DNA from: G963663775 sp963664255
GTDB lineage: Bacteria > Bacillota > Clostridia > Oscillospirales > Butyricicoccaceae
Assembly (NCBI GenBank): GCA_963664255.1
Contig: OY760938.1
Location: forward strand, 2,356,001-2,420,000
Length of the DNA: 64,000 nucleotides
Direction of reading: 5' to 3'
Position numbers and translations under genes: made by a program. Below, piece after piece: positions 7,748-16,300 of the stretch (its first letter is position 1; each line of letters opens with the position of its first letter). The notes beneath the pieces are model-generated. The model saw nothing but the letters and a program-made list of their open reading frames with translations. It had not been told where the DNA came from and did no database searches.

Positions 7748-8364
7748 ATTTGACCGAAGAATAAATCCGGCTGTACGCAAAACAATTAAAAATTCCGACT
7801 TTTGAGGACTATCTTCAAACTTTACGATATGCCGAACCAACCGCTGATTTTGGTAGTCTGTTGTTGGAACTGATGCAGGCAGAGAGTGTTTCCCGTCAGG
7901 AAAATCAAAATCGCCGACGTTTCAAAACCGCTGCTTTCCCTTATCAAAAAACGCTCGATGAGTTTGACTGCAGCCAGCTCAACGGCTCTGTTTCTCATGT
8001 TTTTCTAGCGCAGCTAGCTTCCTGCCAATTCATTGCAGAACGGCAAAACGTTGTTATGATCGGGAATCCCAGACGAGGAAAGACGCATTTAGCCATTGCT
8101 TTGGGGCTTTCTGCCTGTACCCAAGGATATCATGTGCTTTTTAAAAATGCAGCAACGTTGTCTACAGAGCTGTGCGAAGCCAAATATCACTACCAATTAG
8201 GAAAATTGGAACGAACTTTGCGTAAGGCAGATTTGCTGATCTTAGATGATCTGAGTTATCTCAGTTTTAACCGTCATCAGTCGGAGCTCCTGTTTAAAGT
8301 CATTTCTGACCGCAGCGAAAAGAGCAGTACGATTGTCACAACAAATCTTTCATTTTTTGGTTAA
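7744..8364 (+). pseudogene. istB: IS21-family helper ATPase IstB, broken
   Basis: From the ATG at 7744 the frame reads MNLTEE, then hits TAA at 7762-7764. The same frame then continues as a good IstB: IRLYAKQLKIPTFEDYLQTLRYAE, a Walker A of NVVMIGNPRRGKTHLAIALG (the usual GxxGxGK is altered to GNPRRGK), and a Walker B of DLLILDDLSYLS. Similarity ends at IVTTNL near 8350, where AT-rich DNA takes over. About 60-80 C-terminal residues are lost. The early nonsense codon, Walker A change and 3' truncation mark it as dead. Confidence 0.8.
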
Positions 8365-8371
8365 TTTTTTG

Positions 8372-8400
8372 TTGAAAAATGAAGTCGAAAAAAATATAAT
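8372..8400 (+). promoter_or_regulatory. Promoter of the bacteriohemerythrin gene
   Basis: TTGAAA at 8372-8377 and a perfect TATAAT at 8395-8400 are separated by 17 bases. An RBS-like GAAAGGAG follows about 10 bases before the ATG at 8460. It lies at the edge of the dead istB. Confidence 0.7.
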
Positions 8401-8459
8401 AAAGGAAAATGTGGTAGAAAAATTTTACCAACACACCTTGTGTTGAAAGGAGTCTTATT

Positions 8460-8855
8460 ATGCAAAATACAGAATTGAAGCCTTGGAATGCATCCTACAG
8501 TGTAGGCATCAAAATGTTAGATGATGACCATCGTATTTTAATTTCTATGATTAACAAATTGCATCAGGCAATGATTGCTGGGAAAAGCCACAGTATAATT
8601 GCGCCGCTCATAAAAGAATTGCAAGAATATACTGTTCATCATTTTCATAATGAGGAAAGTCATTTAAAGAAGATAAACTCTCCAGACTTGGAGGAACAAA
8701 AGCAACAACATTCTATCTTCGCAAAAAGGATTGAGGAATTCTCTTCCGATCTGGAGAACGGAAATATCGTTCTGGCGATGAAAATTATGCCGTTTTTGAA
8801 CGATTGGCTTCTCAAACATATTATGAATACTGACATGAACTACTCTACAAAATAA
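8460..8855 (+). CDS. Bacteriohemerythrin (one di-iron ligand replaced)
   Basis: This 131-residue four-helix bundle protein begins PWNASYSVGIKMLDDDH. By alignment to known bacteriohemerythrins the di-iron ligands are H24, H61, E65, H84, H120 and D125. The expected histidine at 80 (the first of the H-x3-H pair) is Gln in DLEEQKQQH. Hemerythrins bind oxygen reversibly and in anaerobes are linked to oxygen sensing, storage or iron handling in the cytosol. Loss of one terminal ligand could lower oxygen affinity or create an open site for peroxide or NO chemistry. The gene is monocistronic, with its own promoter and terminator. Confidence 0.88.
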   Translation: MQNTELKPWNASYSVGIKMLDDDHRILISMINKLHQAMIAGKSHSIIAPLIKELQEYTVHHFHNEESHLKKINSPDLEEQKQQHSIFAKRIEEFSSDLENGNIVLAMKIMPFLNDWLLKHIMNTDMNYSTK

Positions 8856-8859
8856 AATC

Positions 8860-8894
8860 AGCCCAGCATCACTGATAAAATGATGTTGGGCTTT
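8860..8894 (+). terminator. Terminator of the bacteriohemerythrin gene
   Basis: The stem AGCCCAGCATCA pairs with TGATGTTGGGCT around an eight-base loop, followed by TTCT. It starts a few bases after the stop codon. Confidence 0.7.
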
Positions 8895-9031
8895 CTCATG
8901 CAATAAATTTGATAAAAGCACTTTTATGATTTGATGTATAAGCTATGCATACCACGTCCTACGAGCATGGTATGCATAGTGCAGTATCTATAACGTTATT
9001 TCTCTTGTTTGCAAGGAAAATGCTATCTCGT

Positions 9032-9673
9032 TCATTCCATTTTGGGGAAATATCCAAAATGCGCATGCTTTGGGGGACGTATATCGAATTCAGGGTTATA
9101 TGCATAGTAATTTTTGGAATCTAAATTTTCTTGAACCGTTCGCAGAGCTTCGCCAAAACGCTGGAAATGCACAACTTCACGTTCTCTTAAAAATTTGATG
9201 GGATCTCTAACGTCCGGGTCATCTACTAGCCGCAAAATATTATCGTATGTGGACCGGGCTTTTTGTTCTGCCGCCATATCTTCAAATAAATCGGTGATTG
9301 CATCCCCTTTGCACTGGAGCGCTGCGGCACTAAATGGAATTCCGCCAGCAGACTGCGGGTAAATGCCGGTTGTGTGGTCTACAAAATAGGCATCATATCC
9401 GCTTTCTTTGATTTGCTCCGGCGTGAGATTGCGCGTCAGCTGATAGACGATAGCACCAATCATTTCTGCATGCCCGAGCTCTTCGCTTCCAATATCCGTA
9501 AGAACTCCTTTACATTCTGCATAGGGCATGGTGTATCGTTGGTTTAAATATCGCATAGATGCGCCGAGTTCACCATCAGGTCCGCCAAGCTGTGTCATAA
9601 TAATTTTTGCGGCAGCGGGATTTGGGTTTTTGATTTTCACGGGGTATTGCAATTTTTTTTCATAGCTCCACAT
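9032..9673 (-). CDS. cotJC: Spore coat protein CotJC, manganese-catalase family
   Basis: The start at 9673 (MWSYEKKLQYPVKIKNPNP) is supported by an AAGGAG box and by its one-base TAATG overlap with the cotJB stop. The 213-residue protein has the ferritin-like manganese-catalase fold, with metal-ligand segments LTDIGSEELGHAEMIG (E-x2-H) and FEDMAAEQKARSTYD, and a third in FLREREVVHFQRFGEAL. In Bacillus the CotJ proteins lie in the inner coat of the spore, and the mother-cell sigma factor E directs their synthesis. It may protect spores from peroxide. Confidence 0.93.
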   Translation of the reverse strand: MWSYEKKLQYPVKIKNPNPAAAKIIMTQLGGPDGELGASMRYLNQRYTMPYAECKGVLTDIGSEELGHAEMIGAIVYQLTRNLTPEQIKESGYDAYFVDHTTGIYPQSAGGIPFSAAALQCKGDAITDLFEDMAAEQKARSTYDNILRLVDDPDVRDPIKFLREREVVHFQRFGEALRTVQENLDSKNYYAYNPEFDIRPPKHAHFGYFPKME

Positions 9674-9927
9674 TAGTCTGCATCTCCTTCCCAGGGCCAT
9701 GGGTCTTGAATCCATGACCAGCTGTCCTCTTGCAGATACCCATATTTGGTGAGGGGACCGAATTCCTCTTCATATGCTGCTTGTGATTCTTGTAATAAGG
9801 CTTGATTTTGTGCATAAAAGTCTAGGGCAGCTTTGGACTGTGGATGGCTGTCTAAATAGAGCGCAGTATCCAGCAGCGCAAAATCATAGCCGCATATTTG
9901 CTGCAGCATTTTTTGGCGTTCAGTCAT
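9673..9927 (-). CDS. cotJB: Spore coat protein CotJB
   Basis: The start MTERQKMLQQICGYDFALLDTALYLD at 9927 lies inside an ATGA overlap with the cotJA stop. The 84-residue protein has the family pattern: a helical N-terminal half, DSHPQSKAALDFY, and a C-terminal YGPL-like segment followed by a Trp-rich tail (DSWSWIQDPWPWEG). It is required for assembly of the CotJ complex with CotJA and CotJC in the spore coat. Order and overlaps indicate one cotJABC transcript. Confidence 0.92.
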   Translation of the reverse strand: MTERQKMLQQICGYDFALLDTALYLDSHPQSKAALDFYAQNQALLQESQAAYEEEFGPLTKYGYLQEDSWSWIQDPWPWEGDAD

Positions 9928-10175
9928 TTGGATACAGCCTCCTCTCCAATCCATGGTTTGTCAAGAGATGGGAAAATAGTGCCACGCTGGAGTGCAACAT
10001 CGGTTGTATAGGGATTTTCCCAAATTTGATACGGAACAAATGCCATAGCAAGCGATAAAAGTGTTTGGTCAATCGAATTTGCAGGCAAATGATTGTCATT
10101 CATAGAAGGCGGAAGTAAATTACAGCTGGCACCGATGATGTCCGTCGGTGCCAAGCCGATAGGGTTGAGTTCCAT
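9924..10175 (-). CDS. cotJA: Spore coat associated protein CotJA
   Basis: This 83-residue protein ends in the CotJA domain: SLAMAFVPYQIWENPYTTDVALQRGTIFPSLDKPWIG. The LARGTIFPELDKPF-like core is diagnostic. An AAAGGAT box precedes the ATG at 10175. The N-terminal 45 residues are low-complexity and poorly conserved, as usual. It is the first gene of the cotJABC operon. Confidence 0.9.
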   Translation of the reverse strand: MELNPIGLAPTDIIGASCNLLPPSMNDNHLPANSIDQTLLSLAMAFVPYQIWENPYTTDVALQRGTIFPSLDKPWIGEEAVSK

Positions 10176-10203
10176 TCTATATGCATCCTTTCCTTGACAC
10201 TGA

Positions 10204-10225
10204 TTGAGAATATCATTGTTCTCAA
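10204..10225. promoter_or_regulatory. Inverted repeat upstream of cotJA
   Basis: TTGAGAA and TTCTCAA flank eight bases, 29 bp before the cotJA ATG. The position fits an operator or part of the sporulation promoter region. It loosely resembles Fur/PerR-type sites, but no consensus is matched well enough to name the regulator. Confidence 0.35.
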
Positions 10226-10409
10226 AACCAATTTATGCGCTATGTTCGGTGGGTGCTACATTTTGCGGGTGATTTTGCACGTGAAATCCTACATAGCTTC
10301 ACTAAATAAAAGGAATACAGGTTCATATGAACGTACTTTGTGCTTTGGGGTGTATCGGTTATAGAATGGCATCATTCTACATACCCTATGCACAAAGAGG
10401 TGATATAAA

Positions 10410-10568
10410 ATGTCCTATGTCAGCCCCAAATTACGGCCAAAGTTTGAAACGCTGTCGACTGCTCTGCAAGATGCAATCTTATCCCGTGATGTTCGATTGG
10501 AAAATCTGCAAGATTTGATTGCGGTATTGGATACTATTGTGAAGGAAGAAGAAAAACACGCCACATAA
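10410..10568 (+). CDS. Small conserved-looking protein of unknown function (52 residues)
   Basis: An ATG at 10410 with AGAGGTGAT upstream opens MSYVSPKLRPKFETLSTALQ. The rest reads DAILSRDVRLENLQDLIAVL and ends KEEEKHAT. Two amphipathic helices are predicted by eye. Similar short proteins starting MSYV and carrying an ILxRDVRLEN motif occur in Clostridia, but I know no function. It is followed 30 bp later by another small gene on the same strand and is divergent from cotJABC. Confidence 0.65.
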   Translation: MSYVSPKLRPKFETLSTALQDAILSRDVRLENLQDLIAVLDTIVKEEEKHAT

Positions 10569-10609
10569 TGGCTCTTTTGCATTTTTGGAAATCATGAAAG
10601 GTGATGAGT

Positions 10610-10843
10610 ATGGCAAAAGCAGGAATGCGTCGCCCGAATCCCAAAGAACCACATGGAACGGAAAGCAATCACAAGGGGCATGTGTCTAAAAATGCAGTGC
10701 CACCTGTGCCGTTGCTGCAAGGGGATGCGAAGCATGGGAAAGCAAAAGCACGCCCGATTATTGAGGATGGGTCGGATTATCCATCAAAAGTATATCATGC
10801 AGGCAAATCGGCTGGCGCTGAAGAGGAAATAAGCAGACAATAA
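10610..10843 (+). CDS. Small basic hydrophilic protein of unknown function
   Basis: I chose the ATG at 10610 (MAKAGMRRPNPKEPHGTESN) because AAAGGTG lies about eight bases upstream. The reading frame also allows GTG at 10601 and ATG at 10604. The 77-residue protein is rich in Lys, His, Pro and Gly, and contains GHVSKNAVPPVP, GKAKARPIIEDG and KVYHAGKSAGAEEE. It has no membrane or enzyme motif. It seems to form a two-gene unit with the 52-residue gene before it. The function is unknown. Confidence 0.6.
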   Translation: MAKAGMRRPNPKEPHGTESNHKGHVSKNAVPPVPLLQGDAKHGKAKARPIIEDGSDYPSKVYHAGKSAGAEEEISRQ

Positions 10844-10866
10844 CCAGACAAGCCTGTCAATAAAGA

Positions 10867-10958
10867 AAGAACCGATATTCCTCACCATAAGCAAGTTTCG
10901 CGCAAGGGAATGAAGCTTTTCCCTGCGGTCACGTGCATGGGTAGGAATATCGGTTCTT
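10867..10958. repeat. Long nested inverted repeat between small genes and carbonic anhydrase
   Basis: AAGAACCGATATTCCT (10867-10882) is exactly complemented at 10943-10958. The 60 bases between contain a second stem, CGCAAGGGAA with TTTCCCTGCG. It lies between convergent genes, has no strong T-run and may be a terminator-like or processed RNA structure. Confidence 0.6.
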
Positions 10959-10977
10959 ATGCATGGATGGTGCGTGC

Positions 10978-11520
10978 TTATATAATTTTGGTCAGTGCAC
11001 CTGACCGCGAGTCGATAATCAATCCATAAATTTTCACATCATCGGGCACCAAAGGATGTTTTTGAATGAGCTCTACGGAATTTTTAATGGAATCTTCTAA
11101 ATTGGAGAAGCCACCCAGCCAAGTATCAAAATTGACACCGCAATATTTCAGCAAATCAATATCTTTCGGTTGGATGTGGCGCGCCTTCATTTTGTCGATG
11201 ATTTTGTGGCTGTCTGTACATCTGGCACCACAGTCTGTGTGGCCAATGACGAAAATCTCGGCGACCTCTAATTCATAAATGCCAATGAGCAAGCTGCGCA
11301 TGACGCTTCCAAATGGATGGGAAATGATGCCGCCGGCATTTTTGATAATCTTTGCATCGCCATTTTTTAGACCCAGAGCCGCAGGTAAAAGTTCGGTGAG
11401 TCGGGTATCCATACAGGATACGATGGCAATTTTTTTATCTGGATATTTACTTGTGATATAGGGTTCATAGTTTTTGCTGGCTACAAATGATTGGTTATAT
11501 GCCAAAATTTCGTCAATCAT
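10978..11520 (-). CDS. Beta-class carbonic anhydrase
   Basis: The start MIDEILAYNQSFV at 11520 has GGAGG seven bases upstream; the longer open frame runs into the preceding gene and is not needed. The 180-residue enzyme has the zinc site of beta carbonic anhydrases: C36-x-D38-x-R40 (VSCMDTRL), H94-x2-C97 (GHTDCGA), and NAGG at 61-64. It interconverts CO2 and bicarbonate in the cytosol. It lies 28 bp after the hybrid histidine kinase stop on the same strand, so it is probably the last gene of that signalling operon. Confidence 0.92.
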   Translation of the reverse strand: MIDEILAYNQSFVASKNYEPYITSKYPDKKIAIVSCMDTRLTELLPAALGLKNGDAKIIKNAGGIISHPFGSVMRSLLIGIYELEVAEIFVIGHTDCGARCTDSHKIIDKMKARHIQPKDIDLLKYCGVNFDTWLGGFSNLEDSIKNSVELIQKHPLVPDDVKIYGLIIDSRSGALTKII

Positions 11521-11548
11521 ACATGTCCTCCGTGGCTTTTTGTGTGCA

Positions 11549-14497
11549 CTAGATGTTTCCCAACAGTGCTTTTTTGATTTTTTTAATAAAGTTTGCAATA
11601 TCGATGGGTTTTGTAATATAATCGTCAAATCCGAGAGAAAGTGCTTTCTGAATGTCACCATCCATGGCGTTGGCACTGATGGCAATGATGATGATATTCG
11701 ATAGAGCGGGCAGTTGACGCAGGGCAGTGACCAGTGCATATCCATCCATATGCGGTAAATTGATGTCTAGCAAAATCAAGTCCAGAGAAGTCTCTTTTGC
11801 AAGCTGCAGACCCATTTCGGCAGTGGTTGCGGTCAGCAGCTGCACATAGGGCAAGGCGTGGAAGATTTGCTGCACAAGCGTGAGATTTGCTGGATTATCC
11901 TCCACGTACAGCACGGTGTAGGAATCTTTGGCTTCGGTTGCCGCATCTGTGTGGGAGGTGGTGTGGAACATAGTGCTCGACACTTCATTTTGTGTAGAGA
12001 TGGATAGGGGATAGTCTACATAAAAATGACTGCCCTTATCCAGCTCGCTTTCAACGAATACGGTGCCGCCCATCATTTCGGTCAGCTGTTTTACGGTGGC
12101 AAGGCCAATACCAGTGCCTTCGATGGTGTTCTTCGCATCGTTAAACCGATAAAATGGGTCAAATATCTTTCCTAGTTCGCTGGAAGGAATGCCAATGCCG
12201 GTATCAACGACATGAAAACGCAGACGGTCGTTGACTTGCTCAAAGAAGAAATGGATGGTTCCATTGGGTTTGTTATATTTGATGGCATTGCTCAAAAGAT
12301 TGATTAAAACTTGCTTGATGCGAATGAAATCGGCCTTGATATATAACAATTCATGGTCTTCACAGGTTGGATGCTGGATGGAAATGGAATGCTGCTCGGC
12401 GATTGGTTTCATCAGAGAAAGCGTTTCTTCCATAATATCACAAACACGGACAGGTTCAATGGAAATGCTCGCCTTTCCTGCTTCAACTTTTTCCAAATCC
12501 AGCACTTCGTTTATCAAATCCAATAGATGCTTGCCCGCTTTTTCAATTTCCTTCACAGACTGCGCTTGTGATTCGCTCAATGGATCGGAAGGATCCATAT
12601 TCAATAGCTGTGCGAATCCCAAAACGGCGTTTAAGGGCGTGCGCAATTCGTGGCTCATGTTCGATAAGAACTGTGATTTTGCATGGCTTGCCTTTTCGGC
12701 TTCTTCTTTGGCAGATAAAATGGATTGCTCCATCAGCTTTCGGTCGGTGATATTGCGGGCAGAAACCACGGCTTTTTTGACACCGTTTTGAATCAAGGAG
12801 ATTCGGGCTTGAAACCATTGCAGTCCCTTGGGCGTGTCCAGTTGATATTCTAGCATTGCGGTTTTACCTGTTTCCAGCACGGTTTGAATGGTCGCGAGAT
12901 AGTGGTCTGCCGTGGTTTTTTGGAATACCGTATCAATGGAGTTGGGTCCGTCTGACAGATAATGCACCGAAAGGTTGCCTGCATCACTGGTGCGGATGTT
13001 GGAAAAGACGCCGTTTTCGTCTACCTCGAAAATCACATCGTCCAAAGAACGAATGAGCACCTGTTGGTAGGCTTCGTTTTCTTGCAAGGCCATTTGTGTA
13101 TTCAGTAGCAGTTGGTTTGCATCGCCTAGCTGTCTTCCCATTTCAACCAAATGATGAGTGGTTTCATCCAGCTCCTGCACCGTGAAGGGGGGAGATATTT
13201 GATAATAATTTCCATTACCGATGCTGCGCACCATCTCGTTGATGGTAAGGAGGGGCTGGGAAATGTCCAAGCTCATTTTACGGGAGCGGCGATATAAAAA
13301 CAGGAAGAAAACAGAATAAAATAAAATCAGTCCGGCAATCATCAAACTGCCAATCAGCAGCAGATGATGCTTCATTTGATTCACTTTTGCGTAAATATTG
13401 TTCTCTGGGGCAATGAGAATCAACTTCCAGCCTGTTTCGGAAATGGTACTCCAGGACACCACTTTTGCCGAATTTTTGAGCATCAGTGTAGAGAAGCCGC
13501 TGGCGTGCTCTGATAGATTTTCAGAAAATGCCGAAAGCTCTGTGGAGTGAAATAGATTAAACTGCTCGGGCTTGAAAGTGTCCTCTAAGATGGCCTCGTT
13601 ATAGCTGTGATTGGTGAGTTCTGTCAGCCCCCAATCCGCTTCACCCTTGCGCGGCAGCGCAAGAATGGTGCCATCCTGCCCCACCAGAATGCCGTAGCCA
13701 TCCCACGGGATGTCCAGATTCAGCACCTGTTCCGTGATGGTGCTAACAGTAATGTCAATGCCCACCACGCCTTCCAGAAAATCATCTGTATAGACAGGTG
13801 CAATGCAGGATGCCATCCAGCCATGCCCTGCAGGGTCGAGGTAGACATCTGTCCATTGCACAGAACGCGTTGGGTTGTGTGCGGCATCTGCTTCATAATA
13901 AAAATTGTAGGAAGGGATGTCCATATGCGCAGCATATTGCGAAATAACATCAAAATAGGGATAGATAATGTTTAAAGAATCATAGGTATTTAAATAAATG
14001 GAAGCTATCAGTGGATTGGATTGTTGGATGGATTTCATCAAGCCCTGCGTTTGCAGGGCACGTGCAGCCTTCTCTCGTTCTGCGCTGGCGATGGGCACAA
14101 TGCCGCTGTAGAAAATGGCAGCACCCCCGTGGGGATTATCTGCGATGGTGTGATATACGCCATCCTCAGAATACGATAAGCGCGCAGCATCCTCCGGAAG
14201 CAGCGTTTGCGGCGTTTGAAGCGCATCTGCCGTTTGGTTGGCGTACATCTGCGTGGTATAGGTGATGCCGGATAATTGCTGCTGAATGGAAGACACCTCT
14301 AATTCCACAATTTGGGAGAGCTCTTCATTGACTTCGCTTTTTAGCAAATGCGTCATTTCATATTGTGACCAATTACTGGTGACAAAATAGATGCCAATAA
14401 AAACAAGCTCCACCAAAACCAAGGGCACAAGTGCTGTCTTGAGATAGCTGTGCCGAATCCACTTGAGCAGGGAAACGGAGGTTTCACGGTTTTTCAT
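11549..14497 (-). CDS. Hybrid sensor histidine kinase with extracellular sensor, PAS and receiver domains
   Basis: The protein has about 982 residues. A first membrane helix at residues 18-40 is followed by a roughly 330-residue extracellular region with Cache-like features (VVGIDITVSTITEQV), then a second helix near 375-400. A HAMP-like linker, a PAS domain (SLDDVIFEVDENGVF), HisKA (FLSNMSHELRTPLNAVLGF, phospho-His) and HATPase (N box LLSNAIKYN, DTGIGIPSSE, EGTGIGLATVKQL) follow. A C-terminal receiver has its phospho-Asp in LILLDINLPHMDGY and TKPID. It senses an unknown external ligand. The start has GAGGTG upstream and overlaps the end of the response regulator gene. Confidence 0.93.
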   Translation of the reverse strand: MKNRETSVSLLKWIRHSYLKTALVPLVLVELVFIGIYFVTSNWSQYEMTHLLKSEVNEELSQIVELEVSSIQQQLSGITYTTQMYANQTADALQTPQTLLPEDAARLSYSEDGVYHTIADNPHGGAAIFYSGIVPIASAEREKAARALQTQGLMKSIQQSNPLIASIYLNTYDSLNIIYPYFDVISQYAAHMDIPSYNFYYEADAAHNPTRSVQWTDVYLDPAGHGWMASCIAPVYTDDFLEGVVGIDITVSTITEQVLNLDIPWDGYGILVGQDGTILALPRKGEADWGLTELTNHSYNEAILEDTFKPEQFNLFHSTELSAFSENLSEHASGFSTLMLKNSAKVVSWSTISETGWKLILIAPENNIYAKVNQMKHHLLLIGSLMIAGLILFYSVFFLFLYRRSRKMSLDISQPLLTINEMVRSIGNGNYYQISPPFTVQELDETTHHLVEMGRQLGDANQLLLNTQMALQENEAYQQVLIRSLDDVIFEVDENGVFSNIRTSDAGNLSVHYLSDGPNSIDTVFQKTTADHYLATIQTVLETGKTAMLEYQLDTPKGLQWFQARISLIQNGVKKAVVSARNITDRKLMEQSILSAKEEAEKASHAKSQFLSNMSHELRTPLNAVLGFAQLLNMDPSDPLSESQAQSVKEIEKAGKHLLDLINEVLDLEKVEAGKASISIEPVRVCDIMEETLSLMKPIAEQHSISIQHPTCEDHELLYIKADFIRIKQVLINLLSNAIKYNKPNGTIHFFFEQVNDRLRFHVVDTGIGIPSSELGKIFDPFYRFNDAKNTIEGTGIGLATVKQLTEMMGGTVFVESELDKGSHFYVDYPLSISTQNEVSSTMFHTTSHTDAATEAKDSYTVLYVEDNPANLTLVQQIFHALPYVQLLTATTAEMGLQLAKETSLDLILLDINLPHMDGYALVTALRQLPALSNIIIIAISANAMDGDIQKALSLGFDDYITKPIDIANFIKKIKKALLGNI

Positions 14498-15569
14498 CAC
14501 ACTTCACCTCGGTGTATTTTTGGTAAATGAATACAAAGGATTGGATAGAATCCAGTAAAATATCGACAAGCTGCGGGTCAAAATGTGTACCACGATGCAG
14601 CTTGATATAGGCAAGAACCTGCTCGAGAGGCCACGCCTGTTTATAGGGGCGTTCGCTAATCAGGGCATCAAAGACATCCACAAGTGCCGTCATGCGACCC
14701 ACCAAGGGGATTTCATCGTGCGTTAACCCTCTGGGGTAGCCGCTGCCATCCCATTTTTCATGATGGGTATACGCGATTTGCTCCGCGATTTGAATCAGCT
14801 GGTATTGGCTGCCTGCAAGGATTTGAGCACCTTTTTGTGCGTGCGTCTTCATGATTGCCATTTCGTCAGGCGATAGCTTGGCGGGCTTGAGTAGGATATG
14901 GTCTGGAATGGCAACCTTGCCAATGTCATGCATTTTACTGGCATTGCAAATCATGGTAGCATCCTCTTCGGAAAATCCAAGCTTTTTGGACAACAGATAT
15001 GTATATTCGCCGATGCGGGCAATGTGGTTGCCTGTGTCAACATCGCGGAATTCAGCGGCACGCGTTAAACGTTCGACCAATTCGATTTGCAGATTTTTGA
15101 TGTCCTCCGTACGCTTTTGTACCTTTTGCTCCAGCAGCAGATTGTTTTCCTGCAGCTGGTTGTGCAGCAATTTGAGATGCAGCAAATTGTGAATACGAGT
15201 CAAAACTTCGGTATGGTCGAAGGGTTTGCCGACAAAATCTTGTGCCCCAAGGCGCAGCGCCTTTATCTTGTTTTCAGAATCGCTTTGTGCCGTGATGATG
15301 ATGATGGGAAGGGTTGTGTTTCCCAGCGTGTTGCGAATCCAGTCTAAAATGGCGAATCCATCCAGATAGGGCATTTTTAAATCCAGAAGAAGCAAATCCG
15401 GCATATCTGCACGCATGGTATCTTGCACCAGACGCGGGTCGGTCAGAGAAGCGATGGATTGATAGCCATGAATGCGCAGCATTTTTTCTAAAATCATTAC
15501 ATTTGCAGCATTATCATCGACAATGAGTATTTTTAGCAACGTGATAGGCAAAATTGTGGATTGTAACAT
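14484..15569 (-). CDS. Response regulator with HD-GYP cyclic-di-GMP phosphodiesterase domain
   Basis: This 361-residue protein has an N-terminal receiver (LKILIVDDNAANVMIL, phospho-Asp in LLLLDLKMPYLDG, Lys in FVGKPFD), a coiled-coil linker near 135-170, and an HD-GYP domain. That domain shows SKMHDIGKVAIPDHIL, MKTHAQKGAQILAG, the GYP signature in HHEKWDGSGYPRGL, and TALVDVFDALISERPYK. HD-GYP enzymes hydrolyse c-di-GMP to GMP. It is the first gene of the operon, overlaps the kinase start by about 14 bp, and is presumably phosphorylated by that kinase. Confidence 0.93.
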   Translation of the reverse strand: MLQSTILPITLLKILIVDDNAANVMILEKMLRIHGYQSIASLTDPRLVQDTMRADMPDLLLLDLKMPYLDGFAILDWIRNTLGNTTLPIIIITAQSDSENKIKALRLGAQDFVGKPFDHTEVLTRIHNLLHLKLLHNQLQENNLLLEQKVQKRTEDIKNLQIELVERLTRAAEFRDVDTGNHIARIGEYTYLLSKKLGFSEEDATMICNASKMHDIGKVAIPDHILLKPAKLSPDEMAIMKTHAQKGAQILAGSQYQLIQIAEQIAYTHHEKWDGSGYPRGLTHDEIPLVGRMTALVDVFDALISERPYKQAWPLEQVLAYIKLHRGTHFDPQLVDILLDSIQSFVFIYQKYTEVKCDEKP

Positions 15570-15888
15570 GGATACACCTCATGGCTCATAAGTGTTGATA
15601 TGCAAGGCGGATGAAGAGGCTTACTGCATTGGGTGCGGCGGGGGAATGTCGTGTCACTGCATAGAATCAAGAGGGGGCAGGCACTGCCTTTTTTCAGTTT
15701 TTTTGACAAAAGATTTCTTACATATAGTGTACTATATTTTGTGATTTTTCACAAGTGCATTTCTGGTGTGGCATCCGCTTGTTGCGTGGTTCAAACATAC
15801 AGGCAGACAGAAAATTTGTAAAAACACTTGTAATTAGCGGTGCAGTTGTTTATAATTATAAAGCAATATAAAATACGGGAGGTATATC
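15570..15888. other. Intergenic region with a palindrome and the yajC promoter
   Basis: No gene is seen. ATATAGT (15722-15728) and ACTATAT (15731-15737) form a palindrome with a two-base centre, likely an operator for the HD-GYP operon or part of its promoter. At the right end TTGTAA (15827-15832) and TATAAT (15850-15855), 17 bases apart, form the yajC promoter. Confidence 0.55.
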
Positions 15889-16242
15889 ATGAGTATTGCA
15901 GCGTTAACAAGCATGCCGAGTGCAGACGAATATCAGGCAATTATTGTGAACTTTTTGCCGATTGTTTTGCTGGTCTTTATTTTCTATTTTCTGCTCATTC
16001 GTCCGCAGAAAAAGCGAGATAAAGCGGAAAAAGATATGCGCAACTCGATTGAAATTGGAGATGAAATTTCCACAATCGGCGGTATCGTTGGGAAGGTTGT
16101 GGGCATCCACGACGAAATGATTACGATTGAAAGCACCAGCAATCGCACCAAGCTGAAGATTTACCGTTGGGCGATTCGCGCAAAGGAAACCGCAAATCAT
16201 GAAACAACCGCGCCGGACACCAAGAATGACCCATCGGCATAA
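15889..16242 (+). CDS. yajC: Preprotein translocase subunit YajC
   Basis: This 117-residue protein has one N-terminal membrane helix (about 20-42, ending in FLLIRPQKKRDKAEK, the YajC hallmark RPQ-K). The cytosolic part is EIGDEISTIGGIVGKVVGI, then DEMITIESTSNRTKLKIYRWAI. YajC associates with SecDF at the Sec translocon. GGGAGGT precedes the ATG. In many Clostridia yajC lies beside SCIFF and secDF. Here it is followed by a small membrane protein and the SCIFF genes, but no secDF is seen. Confidence 0.93.
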   Translation: MSIAALTSMPSADEYQAIIVNFLPIVLLVFIFYFLLIRPQKKRDKAEKDMRNSIEIGDEISTIGGIVGKVVGIHDEMITIESTSNRTKLKIYRWAIRAKETANHETTAPDTKNDPSA

Positions 16243-16300
16243 ATTTTTCTGCAGCTGAATAGACTTTTACGAGAGGTCGGTTCGGTCTGGAGGGAGAGTT

